From JBEKIK01 sp963845975 (GTDB lineage: Bacteria > Planctomycetota > Planctomycetia > Pirellulales > Thermoguttaceae): DNA of 64,000 nt. The notes beneath the pieces are model-generated. The model ran no database searches. It saw only the letters and a list, made by a program, of their open reading frames with translations, and was not told the origin of the DNA. Position numbers and translations under genes: made by a program. The stretch covers positions 496,001 to 560,000 of the forward strand of contig CAWJUD010000001.1 of the NCBI GenBank assembly GCA_963845975.1, read 5' to 3'. Positions 16,329-23,925 of the stretch are shown here, piece by piece (the stretch's first letter is position 1; every line of letters starts with the position of its first letter).

Positions 16329-17875
16329 ATGATCTCCATCACCCCTGCGAACATTGGGCCGAACGAATCAGTTTGGCGGCGGCCGGTTGCCTGTCGGCCG
16401 ACGAAGAACGAGAGGTTCGTCTGCATCTCGAGACCTGTTCCGATTGCCGCGAGCGTTTCCGGCAACTGACGCAGTTGTGCGGCGCGCTTGCTGAAGCACA
16501 GTTGCCGGCAGACGACACGGAAGCGGCCATCGTCCAACGAGTGATGTCGGCCGTCGTGTCCGGTTGTGAGCGTTCATCGCAAGATCGTCATTCTGAGCGC
16601 AGCGAAGAATCTGACGCGGAATCGCGCCCCAACCAGATTCTTCGCTGCGCTCAGAATGACAGCGTTCGCACGCGGACGGAGATGATTCATCCCACATTTC
16701 TTACCCGTTCGCTAACCAAATGGAGGTGGATTATGCGTCACCCGGTTTCCCTCGCTACTGCTGCGGCCATTTTCGTTCTCGCCGTTACAGGAGTCGCCTT
16801 GTGGTTCCACGCAGGCGGCACAACGCCCGCCTTTGCCGAGTTCCTCGAACCGATCCTCAACCCAAAGACTGTGAAGTACAAGACAACCACCAAATGGACG
16901 AGCCTATCTGCGGAAATGAAGAGCCAACTATCTGCGGAAGTGCAGCAGAAATTTTTGAATGGATTAACGAGCGAGGTCATGATGCTGGATGCCAATCGGA
17001 GCCGCACCGTTTTGGTGGGGCCGGACGAGTTCAAGTCGGTGCAGATCTGGGATGGGGGCCTAGGAAAGCAGCTCTGCCTGATACCCGCGAAAAAGCAGGC
17101 CCAGGTCTTCAATTCCGCCAACAAGTCCAAGGACAAGACGCCAAACGGTGGCGATCCCGTGGCAGGGTGGCGCTCGCTACTGCTGGACGCCCGGGATAAA
17201 CCCAACGTCAAACGTGAGTCGCTCGGCGAGAAGGACATCGACGGACGCCGAGTCGTCGGATTCCGTATCAGCAGCCCTGAGGCGGTGTTTTGTGTGTGGG
17301 GCGATCCCAAAACCGGCTTGCCGGCCCGCATCCAAATGACCACGGTAATGGTGCCCAATCTTGAGCTCACGATAAGCGACTTCGAGTTCAACGTCGACAT
17401 GGACGAGTCGCTATTCAGCGTCGAGCCGCCGGCCGGTTATGAAGTAGGATCATTCTTCATATCGACACCCACATTTGACGGCTCCACCACAAAGGAGAAG
17501 GACCTGATCGAAACGTTCCGCCAGTACAGCAAAATGAGCGACGGGCTCTTCCCGGCCAAGCTCGACGTGGAGGCCATAACAGGGATCATTCATATGGAGT
17601 TTACTTCAGATAGGTTGCAGGAGCCGGGTGCGGAGCAGGAACTCGCGGAAATTCAGATGAAGCTTCAGCCAGGCTTGATGTTTAGCGTCTTACTGCCGAA
17701 GGAAGCCGACGCGCACTACGCGGGCAAAGGCGTTTCGCTCGGCGCACCGACACGCCCATCTTCTGGTACCACCCCAAGGATGCAAAGACATACCGGGTCA
17801 TCTATGCCGATCTCTCGGTCCGTGACGTCGACACGCCCCCCAGCATGCCCGTCGCGCAGCCGGAGAAGGACCTGA
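16325..17875 (+). CDS. Zinc-finger anti-sigma factor with extracytoplasmic domain (fragment 1)
   Basis: The protein begins MNDLHHPCEHW. It has a ZAS zinc motif HLETCSDC near residues 36-43 and one membrane helix (SLATAAAIFVLAVTGVALWF). The extracytoplasmic part resembles LolA/MucB-like sensor folds (VVGFRISSPEAVFCVWGDPKTGLP, then SDFEFNVDMDESLFSVEPPAGYEV). Between the zinc finger and the helix lies a 74-base palindrome read as RHSERSEESDAES...QILRCAQND. The last 46 residues are out of frame: a lost C near 17745 (GGCGCACCG against GGCGCCACCG in copy 2) shifts the true sequence into the next fragment. The start overlaps the sigma factor stop. Confidence 0.8.
   Translation: MNDLHHPCEHWAERISLAAAGCLSADEEREVRLHLETCSDCRERFRQLTQLCGALAEAQLPADDTEAAIVQRVMSAVVSGCERSSQDRHSERSEESDAESRPNQILRCAQNDSVRTRTEMIHPTFLTRSLTKWRWIMRHPVSLATAAAIFVLAVTGVALWFHAGGTTPAFAEFLEPILNPKTVKYKTTTKWTSLSAEMKSQLSAEVQQKFLNGLTSEVMMLDANRSRTVLVGPDEFKSVQIWDGGLGKQLCLIPAKKQAQVFNSANKSKDKTPNGGDPVAGWRSLLLDARDKPNVKRESLGEKDIDGRRVVGFRISSPEAVFCVWGDPKTGLPARIQMTTVMVPNLELTISDFEFNVDMDESLFSVEPPAGYEVGSFFISTPTFDGSTTKEKDLIETFRQYSKMSDGLFPAKLDVEAITGIIHMEFTSDRLQEPGAEQELAEIQMKLQPGLMFSVLLPKEADAHYAGKGVSLGAPTRPSSGTTPRMQRHTGSSMPISRSVTSTRPPACPSRSRRRT
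16587..16660. repeat. RHSERSEE-type palindromic repeat inserted in the anti-sigma gene
   Basis: Perfect 27-bp inverted arms (16587-16613 and 16634-16660) enclose a 20-base spacer. The sequence is translated in the anti-sigma frame. A fragment of the same element (TTCTGAGCGAAGCGAATC) is at about 50457-50474. Confidence 0.9.
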
Positions 17876-19078
17876 TAGAAACGTTACGCTGCTACAGCGA
17901 ACTAAGCGGCAGGCCTTTCCCGGCCAAGCTCGACTTGGTGTCGCTCTTACAAGGCGCTGCAACGAAGATTTATATGCCTCCAGAAGACGGGCAGAAGCCT
18001 AGAGCCAAGCAGATGCAGGAGATCACAAAAACCGCCATGCTGAAGCTTCAACCCGGCCTGTCGTTTGTTGCTTCACTGCCGCCGGAAGCCGACGTTCATT
18101 ACGCGGGCAAAGGCGTTTCGCTCGGCGCCACCGATACGCCTATCTTCTGGTACCGCCCCAACGACAGCAAGACGTACCGGGTCATCTACGCCGATCTTTC
18201 CGCCCGCGATGCCGACACGCCCCCCAGCATGCCCGTCGCGAATCCGGAGCAGGACCTGATCGACACGTTCAGCGAGTATTGCGAACTAAGCGGTGGGCCT
18301 TTCCCACCCAAGCTCGACTTGATGTCGCTCTTACAGATCGCTTCTATAAAGTTTTTTATAATGTATCCTCCAGAAGACGGGAAAAATCCCAGTGCCAAGC
18401 ACCTGCAAGGTGTGGCGAAATCCAGTATGAAGTTTCAGCCCGGCTTGGATTTCACGGCTTCACTGCCGCCGGAAGCCGACTCGCATTATGCGGGCAAAGG
18501 CGTTTCGCTCGCGCCCCGACACACCCATTTTCTGGTACCGCCCGAAGGATGCAAAGACGTACCGGGTCATTTACGCCGATCTCTCAGTCCGCGACGCCGA
18601 AACGCCCCCCAGCGCGCCCGACGCGCAGCCCGAAGAGGACCTGATCGACACGTTCCGCTACTATTGCAAATTAAGCGGCGGGCCTTTCCCGGACTCGCTC
18701 GACTTGGCGTCGATCTCACAGATCGTGGAAAAGAAGTATGGCCTAGAAAAGGGGCAGAAGCCCAGTGAAAAGCAGATTCAGGAGAGGATGCAGGAGATGA
18801 CGAAATCTCAGCCCGGCTTGATGCAGGATATTATGGAATTCTCGCAGAACTTTCACACCGGTTCGACGTTTGTAGTTTCACTGCCGCCGGAAGCCGACGC
18901 CCATTACGCGGGCAAAGGCGTCTCGCTCGGCGCGGTCGATACGCCCATCTTCTGGTACCGCCCCAAGGACAGCAAGAAGTACCGGGTCATCTACGCCGAT
19001 CTCTCGGTCCGTGAAGCCGACACGCCTCCCAACGTGCCCAACGCGCAGCCGGTGCCAGGCCCGTCCAGCCCGAAAAAA
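17501..19078 (+). repeat. Four tandem coding modules of about 370-440 bp
   Basis: Each copy begins at GACCTGAT (17501, 17868, 18252, 18637), encoding DLI(E/D)TF..Y, and ends with HYAGKGVSLGA.DTPIFWYRPKDSKTYRVIYADLSVRDADTPP. Spacings are 367, 384 and 385 bases. The 3-prime half of each unit is much better conserved than the middle. Confidence 0.85.
17845..18768 (+). CDS. Anti-sigma factor C-terminal modules 2-3 (fragment 2)
   Basis: The open frame holds the end of module 1, all of module 2 and most of module 3 of the tandem array; similarity begins upstream of the ATG, so the start is artificial. Module 2 is intact through GVSLGATDTPIFWYRPNDSKTY. Module 3 loses frame at the same GVSLG position, where TCGCTCGCGCCCCGAC replaces TCGCTCGGCGCCACCGAT (two bases missing). 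The remaining 80 residues are nonsense. The function of the module is unknown; it lies outside the membrane in the predicted topology. Confidence 0.6.
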   Translation: MPVAQPEKDLIETLRCYSELSGRPFPAKLDLVSLLQGAATKIYMPPEDGQKPRAKQMQEITKTAMLKLQPGLSFVASLPPEADVHYAGKGVSLGATDTPIFWYRPNDSKTYRVIYADLSARDADTPPSMPVANPEQDLIDTFSEYCELSGGPFPPKLDLMSLLQIASIKFFIMYPPEDGKNPSAKHLQGVAKSSMKFQPGLDFTASLPPEADSHYAGKGVSLAPRHTHFLVPPEGCKDVPGHLRRSLSPRRRNAPQRARRAARRGPDRHVPLLLQIKRRAFPGLARLGVDLTDRGKEVWPRKGAEAQ

Positions 19079-19081
19079 TAG
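18488..19081 (+). CDS. Anti-sigma factor C-terminal modules 3-4 (fragment 3)
   Basis: From about residue 10 the frame resumes module 3 (DTPIFWYRPKDAKTYRVIYADLS), then carries a complete module 4 with a longer middle containing KKYGLEKGQKPSEKQIQERMQ. It ends in a Pro/Ser tail (NAQPVPGPSSPKK). It shares the frame of fragment 1, so a single protein of about 918 codons results if both breaks are repaired. Confidence 0.65.
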   Translation: MRAKAFRSRPDTPIFWYRPKDAKTYRVIYADLSVRDAETPPSAPDAQPEEDLIDTFRYYCKLSGGPFPDSLDLASISQIVEKKYGLEKGQKPSEKQIQERMQEMTKSQPGLMQDIMEFSQNFHTGSTFVVSLPPEADAHYAGKGVSLGAVDTPIFWYRPKDSKKYRVIYADLSVREADTPPNVPNAQPVPGPSSPKK

Positions 19082-19128
19082 TCCATCGGCAGCAGTTGCC
19101 AAATTACTGCACTAGGAATCGCTGGTGG

Positions 19129-19510
19129 CTACGGGATCGCGATGGCCCGGCGGCGAGGCGGTTTCCGGCAGCGACTCGCTTGGGCTTCACGGGATTCTTC
19201 TTCCCGTTGCTCAAGCCAATGCTCGGGGTGGGCGGCAACCCAGCGATTCGGCAGCAGGGCTTCCCGCGCGGCAGTGTCATTGCTAGCCCGTGGGTTGCTG
19301 ACGATCTGCACGAGGACAAGGGCTTAGCTTCACCGCTTTTTGCCCGGTTTCACGCTGAGGCCGCTGCAATCGCCGTTCCCAAGCATGAAACGACGCCGGG
19401 GATAGCCCTTCTTTGGAACAGAACCCGACAATGATCTGTCCGCTGGTCCGTTGACGCTCAATCACCTTCCGCCAATACCGTTGCCGATCAGCGCTGCTGG
19501 TCTGCGCCAT
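19129..19510 (-). mobile_element. IS66-family relic with internal deletion
   Basis: On the minus strand 19283-19510 encodes MAQTSSADRQRYWRKVIERQ...GFCSKEGLSPASFHAWERRL, the N-terminal helix-turn-helix of an IS66 accessory protein. The overlapping frame 19129-19311 encodes EALLPNRWVAAHPEHWLEQ..., which resembles a C-terminal tail of IS66 transposases. The catalytic middle is absent. I infer a deletion derivative. Terminal repeats were not located. Confidence 0.5.
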
Positions 19511-19669
19511 CGCCTGGTCCTCCGAATGCTTGTTGGAACTTGCTCAGGCATTAAGCCTACCTTGCCCTGCAAGGATGGCGATTTATTGACGTTTACCAGA
19601 ATGCCGCAGATCGACAGTACGGGCTCAATATGCAGGAATAATTTGGCATAAAAATCCACCCTTTTCGCC

Positions 19670-19740
19670 CATTTCCTACCTCCTATCTCCATTTCCCATC
19701 CCCTTTCCCCTATTTTTCATTCCCCAATCTCTGACTCCTG
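19670..19740. repeat. Degenerate period-7 tract
   Basis: Units of the CCTATCT, CCATTTC, CCATCCC, CTTTCCC type run at 7-base spacing with low identity. Confidence 0.45.
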
Positions 19741-19886
19741 TGACTTATTCACTAGATAGATATTGTCCAGATTTCGGCAACCGCCTATAATCCCGCCGCA
19801 TTAGAGGGTTTTTTTGGGAAAATTTTATTACCGTGTAGAACCCGCGGCAGTGGAAGTCCGTATAGTAGTGCAGGCAGTATTTCACA

Positions 19887-19980
19887 AGACGGTTTTTTAA
19901 AACCGTCTGATATAATCGGATAAGACGTTTTTTGAAATCGTCCAACATAATCGATTAGGATGGTTTTTAAAGCCGTCTTA
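19887..19980. repeat. Three-unit array of about 36-bp palindromic repeats
   Basis: Palindromes start near 19887, 19923 and 19958. The first is perfect (AGACGGTTTT, TT, AAAACCGTCT); the other two are degenerate. The separators are alike (TATAATCGGATA, CATAATCGATTA), so the unit is a 36-bp tandem repeat and not a CRISPR with unique spacers. Confidence 0.7.
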
Positions 19981-20337
19981 ATTAAACTCGTTGGATTTGT
20001 TTGCTTTTTCCGCTTGGCTTTTTAAGGGCGGCGAGACAAAATAGGTGTAAGCGCCAGAAGGCGCACAACGGATATAATTCACGGAGGAATTGTCGCCTAA
20101 ATTCACCGCCTCGATGTGGCCGGAAAACACCACGCGATTATGCGAGGCATCAGGAAAGAACAAGTTGCGCCGTCAAAGGCGTTACAAGCAATTATTAGCA
20201 GTAAATCCGCACGAGCGAAGGGTTTTGAGTTTGATTTAATCCCCGCCGCAACGCCGGCCGATGACACGAGTGCCAACAATGCTGAGCCCGTTGGAAATGT
20301 CACGGCGGATGCCAAGCGAGGCGACGGTGGAAGGTAA
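19978..20337. other. Unassigned region before flgM
   Basis: A minus-strand frame (19978-20163) reads DASHNRVVFSGHIEAVNLGDN...YFVSPPLKSQ and could be the end of a decayed gene. A plus-strand frame (20116-20337) is weak. Neither has an RBS, and the minus frame meets a stop at its upstream end. I cannot assign a gene. Confidence 0.3.
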
Positions 20338-20387
20338 GGTTTACTAGCAAGGACGCGGTTTGACATCGTCCTTAAGGAGAGACAGCG

Positions 20388-20669
20388 ATGCACATATACG
20401 GTCCAAATCAACTGCACGGCCCGCAGTCAATCGGGCCTCCGCACAACGTCCGCAACACCCAGGCGCCCGCGAAGACGGAAAACACGTCTGCGATCCACGA
20501 TTCTGTGGAGATTTCCGATGCCGCGCGCTTGGTCGAACAGGCCCGCGATATCCCCGACATCCGGCAAGATCGCGTAAATGCCATCCGCCAGCAGATCGCC
20601 TCGGGCACATACGAAACCGAGGCCAAACTCAACGCCGCGGTGGAGCGATTGCTGGACGAAATCGGGTAA
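20388..20669 (+). CDS. flgM: FlgM-type anti-sigma-28 factor
   Basis: The 93-residue protein has a disordered, Pro/Asn-rich N-terminus and the FlgM core DSVEISDAARL, DIPDIRQDRVNAIRQQIASGTYET, then a terminal helix. FlgM binds FliA until the hook-basal body is complete and is then exported. AAGGAG precedes the ATG at suitable spacing. It is about 12 kb from the fliA-type gene and apparently monocistronic, so export-coupled control of that sigma factor is likely. Confidence 0.88.
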   Translation: MHIYGPNQLHGPQSIGPPHNVRNTQAPAKTENTSAIHDSVEISDAARLVEQARDIPDIRQDRVNAIRQQIASGTYETEAKLNAAVERLLDEIG

Positions 20670-20684
20670 TACCTTTTCGGCAAA

Positions 20685-20737
20685 GTTTTCGGTTGTCAAT
20701 TTCCGGTCAACAGTTTTCAGTTGACAGTTTTCAGTTT
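20685..20737. repeat. Period-7 tract after flgM
   Basis: The units TTGTCAA, TTTCCGG, TCAACAG, TTTTCAG, TTGACAG and TTTTCAG align at 7-base spacing. The tract starts 16 bases after the flgM stop and runs into the GTTTAGCC hairpin element. Confidence 0.75.
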
Positions 20738-20830
20738 AGCCGCGACCGGGCACCACGGAATGATTAGCCGCGGCACTTGTGCCGCGCGAAGCGTAGGTCA
20801 ATTCTCCCGGCACGAGCGCCGGGGCTAAAC
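20735..20830. repeat. TTTAGCC/GGCTAAA-bounded hairpin pair
   Basis: The element begins TTTAGCCGCGACC and ends GGGGCTAAAC, enclosing two GC palindromes (CCGCGGCACTTGTGCCGCG; CCCGGCACGAGCGCCGGG). It lies at the convergent flgM - purB junction. Confidence 0.7.
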
Positions 20831-22264
20831 TTTCACTTCTGCTTCCGCTATTCCAATCGTACCGTATTTCGCACGGATAGGGGCGATAACCTCCTCAAGG
20901 AACTCGTCCACCTGTTGCGGCGCACGGCCGACGAATTGCGAAGGTTCCATCACGGCCGTCAGGTCCACCTTGGCAAAGGCCGGATCGGCGGCCAGCCGCG
21001 CAATCAAATCGTTTTGCCCGCCTTCCTCCTTGACCACCGCTGCCGCGGCCTGGCTGTGACGGCGAATCCGCTCGTGTAGATCCTGGCGGTCGCCGCCGGC
21101 GGCTACGGCCGCCATGAGGATGTTTTCGCTGGCCATGAAGGGCAATTCGGCCGCCAAATGGGCGGCAATAACCTTGGGATAAACCACCAGCCCGCCGGTC
21201 ACGTTCTGGCAAAGGATCAGCACGGCGTCGGCGGCCAAAAATGCCTGCGGGAGCGCCAGGCGGCGATTGGCGCTGTCGTCCAGGGTGCGTTCCAGCCATT
21301 GCACGGCCATGGTTTGAACGGCGCTGGATTCGAGACTCATTACGAATCGGGCCAACGAGCAGATCCGTTCGCATCGCATGGGGTTCCGCTTGTAGGCCAT
21401 GGCCGAGGAGCCGATCTGCTCCATTTCAAACGGTTCTTCCAATTCCTTGCGATGGGCCAGAAGCCGGATGTCGGTGGCCATTTTGTGCGCGCTTTGGGCA
21501 ACGCCCGAGAGCACGGCGAGCGCCTGGGAATCGATCTTTCGCGAATACGTCTGGCCGCTTACGGCATAGCCCGCGTCAAAGCCCATCTTGCGGCAGATGA
21601 GTTTTTCCAACTTGTGGACCTTTTCGTGGTCGCCGTGGAAGAGTTCCATAAAACTCGCCTGCGTGCCGGTTACCCCCTTTGAACCCAGGGCCTTTAGATT
21701 TGCCAAACGATGTTCGATCTCGGCCAGGTCCATGACAAAATCGTATGCCCACAGGCAGGCCCGCTTGCCCACGGTGGTCGGTTGGGCGGGCTGTAGATGC
21801 GTGAAGCCCAGGCAAGGTAGGTCGCGGTACTTTTGGGCGAAGTCGGCCAGGTGTTCGATCACCGCCACCACCCGGCCGCGGATATGCTGCAAGGCCTCGC
21901 GCAATAAAATCAAATCGGTATTGTCGGTAACGTAGCAACTGGTAGCGCCGAGATGGATGATCGCCCGGGCGTCGGGACAAACGTCGCCGTAGGCATGCAC
22001 GTGGGCCATCACATCGTGCCGCAAACGCCGCTCGTAACGTTCGGCGGCCTCGAAATCGATATCATCCACGTGGGTCCTAAGCTGCTCGATCTGTGCCCGC
22101 GTGATCGGCAGCCCCAGTTCGGCCTCGGCCTCGGCCAAGGCCACCCAAAGCCTGCGCCAAGTGCTAATCTTCCGTTGCGGCCCCCAAAGGGCGACCATCT
22201 CCGGCGAGGCGTAGCGGGTAACAAGGGGATTGTCGTATTGTGTGTAGTCGGGATTGGTGGCCAT
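20825..22264 (-). CDS. purB: Adenylosuccinate lyase
   Basis: The 479-residue enzyme catalyses two steps of purine synthesis (SAICAR to AICAR, and adenylosuccinate to AMP). The fumarase/aspartase-superfamily signature SSAMAYKRNPMRCE is present, with the catalytic-His region HLGATSCYVTDN and TTVGKR upstream. The frame extends 20 codons further to 22324, but that extension is made of a VPRLRLGTQ palindromic repeat, so I start at ATGGCCACCAAT (22264). The length fits the longer eukaryote-like PurB group. Confidence 0.94.
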   Translation of the reverse strand: MATNPDYTQYDNPLVTRYASPEMVALWGPQRKISTWRRLWVALAEAEAELGLPITRAQIEQLRTHVDDIDFEAAERYERRLRHDVMAHVHAYGDVCPDARAIIHLGATSCYVTDNTDLILLREALQHIRGRVVAVIEHLADFAQKYRDLPCLGFTHLQPAQPTTVGKRACLWAYDFVMDLAEIEHRLANLKALGSKGVTGTQASFMELFHGDHEKVHKLEKLICRKMGFDAGYAVSGQTYSRKIDSQALAVLSGVAQSAHKMATDIRLLAHRKELEEPFEMEQIGSSAMAYKRNPMRCERICSLARFVMSLESSAVQTMAVQWLERTLDDSANRRLALPQAFLAADAVLILCQNVTGGLVVYPKVIAAHLAAELPFMASENILMAAVAAGGDRQDLHERIRRHSQAAAAVVKEEGGQNDLIARLAADPAFAKVDLTAVMEPSQFVGRAPQQVDEFLEEVIAPIRAKYGTIGIAEAEVKV

Positions 22265-22274
22265 GGTTTTTTGT

Positions 22275-22297
22275 GTTCCCAGGCGGAGCCTAGGAAC
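22275..22297. repeat. VPRLRLGTQ-type palindrome upstream of purB
   Basis: Arms GTTCCCAGGC and GCCTAGGAAC pair with one G-U. It lies 11 bases upstream of the purB start and creates a spurious N-terminal extension of the frame. Confidence 0.65.
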
Positions 22298-22324
22298 GAG
22301 GGCGATGGGGTAAAGCAAGGGCAA

Positions 22325-22815
22325 TAAATACTGATTTTATAATTGGTTAAGTGTTTTTTAGGAGAGGTTTTAGTTGGGGAGCAAATCGCGATTTTTCCAC
22401 GTTTCTAACATGGCTTATTGACTATTTTGGTTGAAAACAAGTGAATAATTTTGGTCAACAAAACCGTGTTTTTCCACGTTGGTATGCTCACCTCCTGTCA
22501 TCTTTCGTTCCAAAGGGGAGAACATTCGTAGGCAAAACCTGTGTACGAGAGTTATTACAATAGTGCAGCGCGCTGATTGTAGCAGATTGTGCTGCGGATT
22601 TCTAGTAAAGAATTGGCCACTATGAGCAAATAACATAGGCCATTTATTATATATCACGAAAACACGAAAGGACAAAAGCACGAAAAACGCCACCTGACCA
22701 GCGACAAATAAATAATCCCATGTCGCCCTTTCAGGGCTAGAGGGGATTTTTGGGACACTGCTTTCCGGTGACTTACGCCACCGGCTACATGACTTCGGCC
22801 CTCTGGGCCTATAGA
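22325..22815. other. Gap between purB and the UPF0158-GAF gene
   Basis: No gene is supported. A minus-strand frame (22415-22693) reads repeat-like SFRVFVIYNKWP and has no RBS. Bases 22719-22812 (CCTTTCAGGGCTAG, CTTACGCCACCGGCTACATG, CGGCCCTCTGGGCCTATAG) look like an interspersed repeat of mirrored GGGCT/AGCCC motifs. Confidence 0.45.
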
Positions 22816-23787
22816 TTATTTACACCAGAAATGGTCTGTTTTATCAACAAATATTCCCGCCAGACGCTCAAGGCCTTTTTGGTCTTCTTCATCAAATCGG
22901 CCGAGCGCCGGGCTATCGATATCCAGCACGCCCAGGAGTTTGTTGTTTTTGATTAGCGGGATGACGATTTCGGAATTCGAGACCGAATCGCAGGCAATGT
23001 GGCCGGGGAATTGGTGGACGTCGGGGATTACGAGCGTTTTTCGCTCTTTGGCGGCAGTGCCGCAAACGCCTTTGCCCAACGGAATCCGCACACAGGCGGG
23101 TTTTCCTTGAAATGGGCCGAGTACCAGTTCATCGCCCTTGAGAAAATAAAAGCCCGCCCAATTTATGTCGGGCAAAGTGTGGTATATCAAAGCCGCCGTG
23201 TTGGCCGCGTTGGCTATAAGATCGGATTCGCCTTTGATTAACTCTCTTATTGTCACTTCCAATTCAGCGTATTGTTTGCGTTTGTTTTCAGTCTTAATTT
23301 GTTCTTCGTCCGGGATTAAGACATCATCGATGAATTCTATTTTATTATCTGCACACCAATCGACGGCGATTTTTTTGAACGCCCGGTCGCGATAACGATA
23401 CCACTCTTCGATAAAACCATACTCAGAACATAAATCTTTAAACATTCGAAATGCACCTCGAACATTAATAACATGTAAAAGTCTTGGTGTTATTTCCCTA
23501 TTTGGCAATGATCGGCAAAAATCCTGCATGATATCATGTATATGAATGTCATGCCGAGTTGGAAGCGGCAAATACTCATTCTCATCTTTTAAAAAATCCT
23601 TAAGTTCCTTAATAGCCTCTTGCTGCCAATCAGGAAAATCGTCCAGAGATTTGTTATTTTTTGCCGCGCTGAGATCCTCATCATTCACAAGAATTATTTT
23701 GCCCGTTTTTTTATTTAGATACCCAAACTCATCACCACCAAAATCCATACCATTTACAATTTCACTAAGTTTTATTTTTAGTTGCAT
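22816..23787 (-). CDS. UPF0158 domain fused to GAF-type free methionine-(R)-sulfoxide reductase
   Basis: The 323-residue protein has two parts. Residues 1-160 match the UPF0158 family (INVRGAFRMFKDLC, EEWYRYRDRAFKKIAVDWC). Residues 170-323 form a GAF domain of the fRMsr (MsrC) type with catalytic cysteines at 232, 242 and 266; the spacing 10 and 24 equals that of the known enzymes. fRMsr reduces free methionine-(R)-sulfoxide with thioredoxin. I start at ATG 23787 because GGAG precedes it; the longer frame reads through repeats. Codon use in the N-terminal half is more AT-rich than in the GAF part, suggesting different origins. Confidence 0.82.
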   Translation of the reverse strand: MQLKIKLSEIVNGMDFGGDEFGYLNKKTGKIILVNDEDLSAAKNNKSLDDFPDWQQEAIKELKDFLKDENEYLPLPTRHDIHIHDIMQDFCRSLPNREITPRLLHVINVRGAFRMFKDLCSEYGFIEEWYRYRDRAFKKIAVDWCADNKIEFIDDVLIPDEEQIKTENKRKQYAELEVTIRELIKGESDLIANAANTAALIYHTLPDINWAGFYFLKGDELVLGPFQGKPACVRIPLGKGVCGTAAKERKTLVIPDVHQFPGHIACDSVSNSEIVIPLIKNNKLLGVLDIDSPALGRFDEEDQKGLERLAGIFVDKTDHFWCK

Positions 23788-23925
23788 TGGCTGAATCTCC
23801 GCAAAACCGCAAGCGGTTTCCAATACCCAAATCACGTTCCCACGCAGAGCGTGGGAACGAGTCATCAAACTTAGCGCTCCCCTACGGGTCGCGGCTAAAC
23901 AAACTATCCCCTATTCTCTAATCCC
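23788..23925. repeat. Cluster of three palindromic repeats and a heptamer tract
   Basis: In order: an AAACCGCAAGCGGTTTC palindrome (about 23803-23821), a GTTCCCACGCAGAGCGTGGGAAC palindrome (about 23836-23858) and a hairpin ending GGTCGCGGCTAAAC. A period-7 tract (CTATCCC, CTATTCT, CTAATCC) then runs to the stop codon of the HD gene at 23926. Confidence 0.65.

Noticed and set aside
19887..19980. Possible CRISPR array
   Set aside because: Only three units; the spacers are nearly identical to each other and the repeats are degenerate palindromes; no cas genes are in the window.
22415..22693. 92-residue minus-strand frame with SFRVFVIYNKWP
   Set aside because: The sequence reads like a translated interspersed repeat, with no RBS and no fold-like composition.
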